In this document: positions 1 through 5,684 of the stretch, one piece after another
How the letters are laid out: the number at the start of each line of letters is the position of its first letter
How positions within the stretch are numbered: position 1 is the first letter of the stretch
Origin: UMGS172 sp964634675
Lineage (GTDB): Bacteria > Bacillota > Clostridia > Oscillospirales > Acutalibacteraceae
Assembly: GCA_964634675.1 (NCBI GenBank)
Contig: CAZWLH010000049.1
Coordinates: forward strand, 1-11,002
DNA length: 11,002 bases
Reading direction: 5' to 3'
Notes under the pieces: generated by a model
Seen by the model: only the letters and a program-made list of their open reading frames with translations
Told to the model about the DNA's origin: nothing
The model's database searches: none
Program-made: the position numbers and the translations under genes

Positions 1-66
1 TCAGCTGGATAGAGCAACTGCCTTCTAAGCAGTAGGCCGGGGGTTCGAGTCCCTCTCAGCGCACCA
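1..66 (+). tRNA. tRNA-Arg (anticodon TCT), 5' end cut off by the window edge
   Basis: The window opens inside the D arm. The anticodon arm has the stem ACTGC/GCAGT around the seven-base loop CTTCTAA, which places the anticodon TCT (reads AGA, arginine). A five-base variable loop follows, then a T arm with the GGGGG/CCCTC stem and loop TTCGAGT. The acceptor 3' strand, discriminator A and an encoded CCA end at 66. About 11 bases of the 5' side (acceptor strand and start of the D stem) lie outside the window. Confidence 0.93.
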
Positions 67-68
67 TA

Positions 69-104
69 GCAAAAATCCGTTCTCCCAAGAGAACGGATTT
101 TTGC
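69..104 (+). terminator. Intrinsic terminator after the tRNA
   Basis: A perfect hairpin lies three bases after the tRNA CCA end: stem 69-84 pairs with 89-104 around the loop CCAA. The GC-rich core is flanked by A5 on the left and T5 on the right, so the right arm ends in a U-tract. This is a standard rho-independent terminator for the tRNA transcript. The A-tract on the left arm would also let it work for transcription from the other strand. Confidence 0.85.
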
Positions 105-110
105 TTTTAT

Positions 111-184
111 GCTATTCGTTATTTATTAATTGTTCATTTGTGAGCGGATATTCGTCCGGCATCTCTTACGCTGATTGCTGACAC
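111..184. other. Short intergenic stretch without recognisable content
   Basis: Between the two hairpin terminators there is an AT-rich stretch with no ORF of note and no convincing promoter. It contains a 13-base chance match to half of the E. coli lac operator (138-150), which is not taken as functional. Confidence 0.4.
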
Positions 185-216
185 AAAAACCGACTTGTCG
201 AAACAAGTCGGTTTTT
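185..216. terminator. Bidirectional intrinsic terminator
   Basis: A perfect 14-bp stem (185-198 with 203-216) encloses the loop CGAA. The stem begins with A5 and ends with T5, so both strands give a GC-containing hairpin followed by a U-tract. It sits 31 bases downstream of the stop codon of the minus-strand membrane-protein gene, which it most likely terminates. It can also block leftover readthrough from the tRNA on the plus strand. Confidence 0.85.
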
Positions 217-247
217 CAAATAAATCCATTTTATTTATTCAATGATT

Positions 248-976
248 TTATGCTTCCTCATCACCGTCGCTGTGCTGAGAGCGGCATGAATGTTTTTCGG
301 AAAGAAATTTGTAAAGGAAATATCCGCCGATCCCGATAATTCCCGTTATGCCGAAAATAATAACCGAGCGAAGATATTCACGCTCACCGATAGCCGAGCC
401 GGCAAGGGTGGAGGTGAGTATCGACGGTATTCGGCAAAATATGCTTATAAGCATAAATACGCCGAACTTTATCTTCGTGACACCTGCGAAATAGGTCAAA
501 AGGTCCTTCGGAGTGCCGGGTATAAAATAAAGTATCGCCAAAAGCCGGGTTACCTTTTTTTCGTCGTTCAGGAATTTTAATTTTTTAAAGTCCCTCGAAT
601 CGATTGTAACAGAGGTGAATTTTCGGCCTAAAAGCCGTGTCAGTCCGAAGATGACAAGGGTTGCGAGAGTGACACCCAAAAGGCATAGGACGGTACCTAA
701 AAATCCGCCGTAAACATAGCCTGCGCCGACCTCGATAAACTCACCGGGAATAAACGCAAAGATAATCTGAATAAACTGAACACCCAGGAATATCAAATAG
801 CTTTTAATGCCGCCCGAACCCAAAAATTCTCTGAATCGGTCGGGGTCGCGTGCTGCATCGACAAGTCGGGGACCCAAGGTAAGAGTGCCGATGACCATAA
901 GCGCTATAAAAACCGCCAATGAAACAAAAAGATAGATATTACGTCCCGAACATAAGCTTTTTAATTTAAGTCGCAT
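248..976 (-). CDS. TVP38/TMEM64 family (VTT/SNARE-associated domain) membrane protein
   Basis: A 242-residue polytopic membrane protein of the VTT-domain (DedA/TVP38) superfamily. Residues 14-34 form an N-terminal membrane segment. The VTT core covers roughly 58-195, with the two signature re-entrant motifs: FIPGEFIEVGAGYVYG (75-90) and FIPGTPKD (151-158) followed by LLTYFAG. R182 lies near the conserved basic position of the family. A last hydrophobic segment (about 204-223) is followed by a polar, acidic tail. Bacterial members are linked to envelope lipid homeostasis, and some DedA relatives are undecaprenyl-phosphate or phospholipid flippases/scramblases; the exact substrate here cannot be read from sequence. 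The ATG at 976 is preceded by the RBS AGGTGA, and the length is normal for the family. It is transcribed alone, divergently from the GDPD gene, and ends just before a bidirectional terminator. Confidence 0.88.
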   Translation of the reverse strand: MRLKLKSLCSGRNIYLFVSLAVFIALMVIGTLTLGPRLVDAARDPDRFREFLGSGGIKSYLIFLGVQFIQIIFAFIPGEFIEVGAGYVYGGFLGTVLCLLGVTLATLVIFGLTRLLGRKFTSVTIDSRDFKKLKFLNDEKKVTRLLAILYFIPGTPKDLLTYFAGVTKIKFGVFMLISIFCRIPSILTSTLAGSAIGEREYLRSVIIFGITGIIGIGGYFLYKFLSEKHSCRSQHSDGDEEA

Positions 977-1013
977 TTTCTCACCTCGGTCAAAATGTTT
1001 AAGAATTGTGTTC

Positions 1014-1042
1014 AGTATAGCACGAAATTTAAATTATTACAA
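1014..1042 (-). promoter_or_regulatory. Predicted sigma-A promoter for the TVP38-family gene
   Basis: On the minus strand the -35-like TTGTAA (1042-1037) and the -10 TATACT (1019-1014) are separated by 17 bases. They lie 38 bases upstream of the ATG at 976. The fit to the vegetative consensus is good in the -10 and moderate in the -35. Confidence 0.55.
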
Positions 1043-1061
1043 CAAAAATTGCCGATTTTTC

Positions 1062-1089
1062 TTGAATAGCATCGAAAATATGTTATAAT
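1062..1089 (+). promoter_or_regulatory. Predicted sigma-A promoter for the GDPD/LysR pair
   Basis: TTGAAT (1062-1067) and a perfect TATAAT (1084-1089) are separated by 16 bases, placing a start near 1096, about 23 bases before the GDPD ATG. It is divergent from the TVP38-gene promoter, with the two -35 boxes about 20 bases apart. Confidence 0.65.
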
Positions 1090-1118
1090 AAGCATAATGG
1101 AACGGAGTTTGATGTTTA

Positions 1119-1916
1119 ATGTCTTTTGCGGCGGTAACCGTTGTTTTCGTTTTTGCCGTGGTTTCGCTCTATCTTTGGCTCGTTTTTCCGTCACGCCGAA
1201 AGGTCGATTTTCCGCTTGAGGGTAAGCTCATTGCCCACAGAGGCTTGCATAACGGCTGTGATGTTCCCGAAAATTCGCTTTCGGCATTTTCGAGTGCTTT
1301 GGCTTTTGGCTATCCGATCGAGCTTGATGTAAGACTCACAAAGGACGGATGTCCCGTTGTTTTTCACGACGGTGAGCTTTTTCGTCTTTGCGGCGAAAGC
1401 GGAAGCGTTGAAGCGTTGAGCCTCGGCCGACTTTTGAAAATGCGTCTTTTGAACACTGATAATAAGATACCGACCTTGCGCGAAGCCTTGGACTTGATAA
1501 ACGGCAGTGTACCTGTTTTGATCGAGATCAAGGCCTCACATAAGAATTGCAAGGCGATATGTGAGGCTTGCGACCGTATTTTGTCGGATTATGACGGCGT
1601 TTATCTTGTTCAGTCGTTCTATCCGCCGGTGCTCGTGTGGTATCGAAAAAACCGCCCCTCGGTTTTGAGGGGTCAGCTTTCGGCTTCGTTTAAGGGTGAG
1701 GGCGCCTTAAAGCGTGCCGCAGGGTTTTTGTTGTTCGGATTTATCGCAAGACCCGATTTTATTTCCTATGCCGCAGTTGACGAAGGGTGCTTTTCTTTAC
1801 GTTTGCAGCGCCTGATGGGTACTCCGCTGCTCGGTTGGACATTTAGGTCAAAAAGTGAACTTTCAAAGCTTCACAACTGCTTTGACGGATATATTTTTGA
1901 AAACTTCTTACCTTGA
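1119..1916 (+). CDS. Glycerophosphodiester phosphodiesterase, membrane-anchored
   Basis: A 265-residue GDPD-family TIM-barrel enzyme that hydrolyses glycerophosphodiesters to glycerol-3-phosphate and an alcohol. Residues 3-22 form a membrane anchor or uncleaved signal, so the catalytic domain probably faces the outside. Family motifs are in order: AHRG (39-42, catalytic H40), PENS (50-53), the metal-binding ELD (68-70), and VFHD (81-84, catalytic H83) followed by G. EIKAS (136-140) is the later acidic metal-site strand, and GW (239-240) lies near the end of the barrel. The length is typical of small bacterial GDPDs. The start ATG is the first in frame after an upstream TGA; GGAG at 1104-1107 gives a slightly long spacing of 11. 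The stop is 30 bases before the LysR start, so the two are probably co-transcribed. The natural substrate (phospholipid headgroup diesters or teichoic-acid fragments) is inferred, not shown. Confidence 0.92.
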   Translation: MSFAAVTVVFVFAVVSLYLWLVFPSRRKVDFPLEGKLIAHRGLHNGCDVPENSLSAFSSALAFGYPIELDVRLTKDGCPVVFHDGELFRLCGESGSVEALSLGRLLKMRLLNTDNKIPTLREALDLINGSVPVLIEIKASHKNCKAICEACDRILSDYDGVYLVQSFYPPVLVWYRKNRPSVLRGQLSASFKGEGALKRAAGFLLFGFIARPDFISYAAVDEGCFSLRLQRLMGTPLLGWTFRSKSELSKLHNCFDGYIFENFLP

Positions 1917-1946
1917 AGACCCTTGAGAGGATGTAATGACCGATAT

Positions 1947-2867
1947 ATGAATATTTTACATATGAAATACGCCGTTGAGGTCGCCAAGGCCGGCTCACTC
2001 AACAAGGCATCGGAAAAGCTTTTTGTCGCACTTCCGAATATCAGCCGCTCAATAAAGGAGCTTGAGTCGGATCTCGGTATCACGATATTCGAGCGCTCTG
2101 CGAAGGGTGTGACTCCGACGGTCGAGGGAACGGAATTCATAAATTACGCGAAGGGGATACTCGACCAGATCGAACAGGTCGAGGAGCTTTACAAGAAGAG
2201 TCCCGCAGTTAAGCAGCGCTTTTCGGTATCCGTACCGAGAGCTTGCTATATCTCCGATGCATTTGCCGAGTTTTCAAAATCGCTCACAAGAGATCCTGCC
2301 GAGATTTTTTATAAGGAAACCAATACTCAAAAAACCATAAACAATGTTCTTGACCGTGATTATAAATTGGGAATAATCCGTTATTCCGAAAATTTCGACA
2401 AATCCTATAAGGCAATGCTTGAGGATAAGGGACTGAATTATGAGCTGATCGCCGAGTTTAAGTATAAACTGATTGTAAGTGCCGACAGTCCTCTTGCCGC
2501 AAAGGAGAGCATAAGCTATGATGATCTGTTGCATTATATTGAGATAGCTCATGCCGATCTTTATGTTCCGACACTGCCGTTTGCCAAGGCCGTTAAGGAG
2601 GAGCTTCCCGGCAGTACCGACCGAAAGATATTTATTTTCGAACGGGCAAGTCAGTTTGACCTGCTTTCGAAAAATCCCGAAACCTTTATGTGGGTATCTC
2701 CGACACCCGATGAGCTTCTTGAAAAATACGGACTTGTGCTTCGTACTTGTGACGGCAATTCGAGGGTTTATAAGGATGTTTTGATATATAAAAACGGTTA
2801 TAAGCTTACCGAGCTTGACAAAAGCTTTATCACGGCGCTCTGTGAGTCGAAGCGCAGGTATCTTTGA
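1947..2867 (+). CDS. LysR-type transcriptional regulator
   Basis: A 306-residue LysR-type regulator. The N-terminus (MNILHMKYAVEVAKAGS) is the characteristic first helix, followed by a winged HTH at about 18-37 (LNKASEKLFVALPNISRSIKELE) and the wing FERSAKGVTPT. A linker helix (about 62-85) leads to the periplasmic-binding-protein-like effector domain (about 92-300). The ATG at 1947 is preferred because it begins exactly where family members begin; a TTG at 1923 in the same frame would add eight unconserved residues. No strong ribosome binding site lies at ideal distance: GAGAGG at 1925-1930 is 16 bases upstream, so the TTG start is not excluded. The effector and target genes are unknown. LysR proteins often control divergent or adjacent genes, which makes the operon starting at 2981 a candidate. 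A perfect inverted repeat follows the stop codon. Confidence 0.9.
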   Translation: MNILHMKYAVEVAKAGSLNKASEKLFVALPNISRSIKELESDLGITIFERSAKGVTPTVEGTEFINYAKGILDQIEQVEELYKKSPAVKQRFSVSVPRACYISDAFAEFSKSLTRDPAEIFYKETNTQKTINNVLDRDYKLGIIRYSENFDKSYKAMLEDKGLNYELIAEFKYKLIVSADSPLAAKESISYDDLLHYIEIAHADLYVPTLPFAKAVKEELPGSTDRKIFIFERASQFDLLSKNPETFMWVSPTPDELLEKYGLVLRTCDGNSRVYKDVLIYKNGYKLTELDKSFITALCESKRRYL

Positions 2868-2870
2868 TGC

Positions 2871-2894
2871 TGTGTTATCATTATGTATAACACA
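2871..2894. promoter_or_regulatory. Inverted repeat between the LysR gene and the hydrogenase operon
   Basis: TGTGTTAT (2871-2878) and ATAACACA (2887-2894) are perfect 8-bp inverted arms around an 8-base spacer. The repeat starts three bases after the LysR stop. There is no U-tract after it, so it is a poor terminator. Its size and location, about 20 bases above the -35 region of the next operon, suit a protein-binding operator, possibly for the adjacent LysR protein. Binding is inferred only. Confidence 0.45.
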
Positions 2895-2912
2895 AGGTGA
2901 TTAAAATGATAA

Positions 2913-2941
2913 TTCCCGAAGCCGTGCGGATATGATATAAT
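2913..2941 (+). promoter_or_regulatory. Predicted promoter of the five-gene sensory hydrogenase operon (extended -10)
   Basis: A perfect TATAAT (2936-2941) is preceded by TG at 2933-2934, forming an extended -10. The -35 region (TTCCCG, 2913-2918, 17-base spacer) is weak, which suggests dependence on the extended -10 or on an activator. Transcription would start about 33 bases before the ATG at 2981, which has a strong RBS (GGAGG, 2970-2974). Confidence 0.6.
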
Positions 2942-2980
2942 ATATCTGAATGGTTTTCGGTATAAATACGGAGGAAAGTT

Positions 2981-3730
2981 ATGAAGCTGGACAGAGTTAT
3001 TGCGGTCAGAAACGACAAAACGGTCTACCGTGACGGTGACAAGTGTGTCAAGGTATTTAACGAGGGCTATTCAAAGTCCGACGTTTTAAATGAGGCACTC
3101 AATCAGTCACGAATTGAGGAAACGGGTCTTAAGATACCGAGGATAATCGAGGTCACGACTATCGACGGTAAGTGGGCGATAGTTTCCGAACACATAAAGG
3201 GGAAGACCTTAGCTCAGCTTATGGAGGAAAATCCCGATAAGCATGACGAGTATATTGAGCTGCTTGTAAATCTTCAGCTTGAGGTCCACTCCAAGAGCTG
3301 TCCCTTGCTCGGAAAGCTTAAGGATAAAATGAACCGTATGATCAGTGCGAGTGAGCTTGATGCAACGGTGCGCTATGACCTGCATACAAGGCTTGAGAGT
3401 ATGCCGAAGCACACAAAGGTGTGCCACGGTGATTTCAACGCCTCCAACATTATTATTACCGAGGACGGAACGCCCTATATTCTCGATTGGTCACACGCAA
3501 CTCAAGGTAACGCTTCGGCCGATGCCGCAAGAACCTACCTTTTGTTCTGCCTCAACGGTGATACCGCAGGTGCAAAAAAATACCTCGATTATTTTTGTGC
3601 TCAAAGCAATACATCAAAGCATTATGTCCAAAAATGGATGCCTATCGTTGCCGCCGCACAGTCGGTCAAGGGCAACTCTCACGAGCGTGAGTTTTTGTTG
3701 AACTGGGTCAATGTTGTTGATTATGAATAA
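2981..3730 (+). CDS. Aminoglycoside phosphotransferase-fold (APH/choline kinase-like) kinase, first gene of the hydrogenase operon
   Basis: A 249-residue kinase of the APH/choline-kinase fold. The N-lobe carries a lysine in a KVF strand (K24), and EHIKGKTL (70-77) follows as the hinge region. The Brenner motif is intact as HGDFNASN (149-156, catalytic D151, metal ligand N156), and the second metal aspartate is in LDW (168-170). It therefore looks catalytically competent. The family phosphorylates small molecules (aminoglycosides, choline, thiamine, homoserine, sugars) and rarely proteins; nothing here identifies the substrate, and antibiotic resistance should not be assumed. It has the first RBS of the operon, and the next gene starts 12 bases after its stop. 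Its placement before a phosphatase gene in the same operon raises the possibility that the two act oppositely on one target, which is inference. Confidence 0.85.
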   Translation: MKLDRVIAVRNDKTVYRDGDKCVKVFNEGYSKSDVLNEALNQSRIEETGLKIPRIIEVTTIDGKWAIVSEHIKGKTLAQLMEENPDKHDEYIELLVNLQLEVHSKSCPLLGKLKDKMNRMISASELDATVRYDLHTRLESMPKHTKVCHGDFNASNIIITEDGTPYILDWSHATQGNASADAARTYLLFCLNGDTAGAKKYLDYFCAQSNTSKHYVQKWMPIVAAAQSVKGNSHEREFLLNWVNVVDYE

Positions 3731-3742
3731 GGAGAGTATGAG

Positions 3743-3982
3743 ATGAAAGTTACTGTATGTATCGGAAGTTCCTGTCATATAAAGGGTTCGCGTCAGGTCG
3801 TTGAACAGCTTCAAAGTCTTATTGCCTCGGCCGACCTCGGAGATAAGGTCGAGCTCGGAGGTACCTTCTGTATGGGAAAATGTCAGCAGGGTGTATGTGT
3901 CACGGTTGATGACGAGTTTTTCTCGGTCACACCCGAAACAGTTAACGAATTTTTCCGCGATAATATCGTAGCAAAGCTTTAA
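3743..3982 (+). CDS. Stand-alone thioredoxin-like [2Fe-2S] ferredoxin (NuoE/HydC C-terminal domain-like)
   Basis: A 79-residue protein matching only the thioredoxin-like [2Fe-2S] domain found in NuoE and in the HydC subunit of multimeric hydrogenases. The cluster ligands have the expected spacing: C6-x4-C11 (VCIGSSCH) in the first loop and C43-x3-C47 (FCMGKC) in the second. There is an additional C52. The helical N-terminal part of NuoE is absent, and no NuoF-like flavoprotein partner is encoded in the window. It probably shuttles electrons to or from one of the two hydrogenase-type proteins encoded directly downstream. The start ATG has AAGGAG at 3729-3734, overlapping the stop codon of the kinase gene. 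The HydS-like gene starts 22 bases after its stop, so it lies firmly inside the operon. Confidence 0.87.
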   Translation: MKVTVCIGSSCHIKGSRQVVEQLQSLIASADLGDKVELGGTFCMGKCQQGVCVTVDDEFFSVTPETVNEFFRDNIVAKL

Positions 3983-4004
3983 TGTCGAAAGGAACACGCA
4001 GTCA

Positions 4005-5684
4005 ATGCCGAATTGTTTGACCTTAAAAAAATCCAACTGTAAAAACTGTTATAAATGTATAAGACACTGTCCCGTTAAAGCTATTCGCTTTTCGGCTAAT
4101 CAGGCGCACATCATAGGTAACGAATGTATCCTTTGCGGTCAGTGCTTTGTTGTATGTCCTCAAAATGCCAAGGAGATCGTCGACGAGACCGAGAAGGTAA
4201 AGGTATTCCTCCAAAGCGGTGACCCCGTGATCGTAAGCCTGGCACCGTCGTTTGTTGCCAATTATGACGGTGTGGGAATAGAGTCTATGCGTGAAGCCTT
4301 GAAGCAGCTCGGCTTTTACGATGTCGAGGAAACCGCTTTGGGCGCTACCATCGTTAAGAACGAGTACGAGCGGTTGCTCAGAGACGAAAGCAGAGACATT
4401 GTAATAACCTCCTGCTGTCATTCGGTCAATCTGCTCATTCAAAAGTATTTTCCCTCGGTTTTGCAATATTTGGCCGACGTTATGTCACCTATGCAGGCTC
4501 ACTGTATGGACATCAAAAAGCGTTATCCCAATGCCAAAACCGTTTTTATCGGCCCCTGCGTTGCAAAAAAGGATGAAGCCGAGCACTATGAGGGCATAGT
4601 CGATGCGGTATTGACCTTTGAAGAGCTTACAAGTTTGCTTAAAGCACAGAATATCGAGCTTAAGCAGGAGCAAGAGCACGATGGCAACAGCCGCGCACGT
4701 CTTTTCCCGACGGCAGGCGGTGTGCTTAAAACCATGGCCGAGCGCCGACCCGACTATACATATTTCGCCGTTGACGGTGTTGAAAACTGCATAAACGTGC
4801 TTCGTGACATTGAGAGCGGAAATGTACATAAATGCTTCATCGAGATGTCGTCCTGTGTCGGCAGCTGTATCGGCGGACCGGTTATGGAAAAATACCATAG
4901 CTCATCTCCGGTTAAGGACTATGTCACCGTGACTCAGTTTGCCGGTGAAAACGATTTTCAAATCGAACAGCCTTATTTTGCCGAGCTTCGCAAGAACTTC
5001 GAATCCATCGAGCACAGACTTCCTCAGCCGTCCGAGACCGAGATCAGCTCGATACTTCGCCAAATGGGCAAATTCAAACCCTCTCAGGAGCTTAATTGCG
5101 GCTCCTGCGGCTATAATACCTGCCGTGAAAAGGCAATAGCGATTGCTCAAGGCAAGGCAGAGATATCAATGTGCCTGCCTTATCTTAAGGATAAGGCCGA
5201 AAGCTTTTCCGACACAATTGTCAAAAACACCCCCAACGGTCTTATTGTTCTCAATGAGCAGCTTGAGGTTCAGCAGCTTAATGCTGCCGCAAGAAAGATT
5301 ATGAATATTCGTTCCGCATCCGATATACTCGGTGACAACGTTGTGCGAGTTCTTGACCCGTCGGTCTTTATGAACGTCCTTCAAACAGGACGTGATGTAA
5401 AGGGCAGCCGTGTCTATCTTGCCGAATACAAGCGCTATATCGAGCAGACCGTTGTTTATGACCGTGATTCTCATCTGCTTATCGGAATTATGCGTGACAT
5501 AACCGATGAAGAAACCGAGCGTGAGAAAAAGGAAAGCATCGGACGTCAGACTATCGAGGTTGCCGATAAGGTTGTCGATAAGCAGATGCGTATTGTACAG
5601 GAGATCGCGTCGCTGCTCGGTGAGACAGCGGCCGAAACCAAGATCGCGCTTACAAAGCTTAAGGAGTCGATTTCAGATGAATGA
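4005..5684 (+). CDS. Sensory-type [FeFe] hydrogenase with PAS domain (HydS-like, group C)
   Basis: A 559-residue multidomain protein. Residues 12-22 and 41-51 carry two CxxCxxCxxxCP [4Fe-4S] motifs. The H-cluster domain (about 74-330) has modified loops: L1 TSCCH (135-139), L2 GPCVAKK (183-189) and L3 EMSSCVGSCIGG (280-291), so the four cluster cysteines C138, C185, C284 and C288 are present. Next is a [4Fe-4S] domain (C365-x2-C368-x4-C373, then C390) as in RnfB/CODH-type proteins. A PAS domain (about 400-500) and a C-terminal helix (about 505-555) follow, with no histidine kinase. This architecture is that of sensory [FeFe] hydrogenases (HydS), thought to sense H2 or redox state rather than turn over quickly. 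In CpI-type enzymes L2 has Met before the PC and L3 has Cys-Pro-Gly-Gly; both are changed here. The gene overlaps the phosphatase gene by 8 bases, so the phosphatase is its likely output. H-cluster maturases are not in the window. Confidence 0.92.
   Translation: MPNCLTLKKSNCKNCYKCIRHCPVKAIRFSANQAHIIGNECILCGQCFVVCPQNAKEIVDETEKVKVFLQSGDPVIVSLAPSFVANYDGVGIESMREALKQLGFYDVEETALGATIVKNEYERLLRDESRDIVITSCCHSVNLLIQKYFPSVLQYLADVMSPMQAHCMDIKKRYPNAKTVFIGPCVAKKDEAEHYEGIVDAVLTFEELTSLLKAQNIELKQEQEHDGNSRARLFPTAGGVLKTMAERRPDYTYFAVDGVENCINVLRDIESGNVHKCFIEMSSCVGSCIGGPVMEKYHSSSPVKDYVTVTQFAGENDFQIEQPYFAELRKNFESIEHRLPQPSETEISSILRQMGKFKPSQELNCGSCGYNTCREKAIAIAQGKAEISMCLPYLKDKAESFSDTIVKNTPNGLIVLNEQLEVQQLNAAARKIMNIRSASDILGDNVVRVLDPSVFMNVLQTGRDVKGSRVYLAEYKRYIEQTVVYDRDSHLLIGIMRDITDEETEREKKESIGRQTIEVADKVVDKQMRIVQEIASLLGETAAETKIALTKLKESISDE

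Noticed and set aside
138..150. 13-base match to half of the E. coli lac operator
   Set aside because: Only one half-site, no symmetric partner, no sugar genes and no promoter nearby; a chance match or of no demonstrable role.
1..247. tRNA-Arg 3' end as a possible integration (attachment) site
   Set aside because: No integrase gene, no repeated copy of the tRNA end and no phage-like genes are present in the window.
2981..3730. Antibiotic resistance gene (aminoglycoside phosphotransferase)
   Set aside because: Only the general APH fold and catalytic motifs are recognisable; the operon context points to signalling or metabolism.
4023..4898. Long minus-strand ORFs opposite the hydrogenase genes
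   Set aside because: They are antisense shadows of strongly conserved coding regions, without RBS, promoter or recognisable domains.
5506..5676. Upstream in-frame extension of the phosphatase gene
   Set aside because: It lies inside the sensory hydrogenase coding region, gives a low-complexity Arg/Ser-rich sequence, and a good RBS plus family-like N-terminus support the ATG at 5677.
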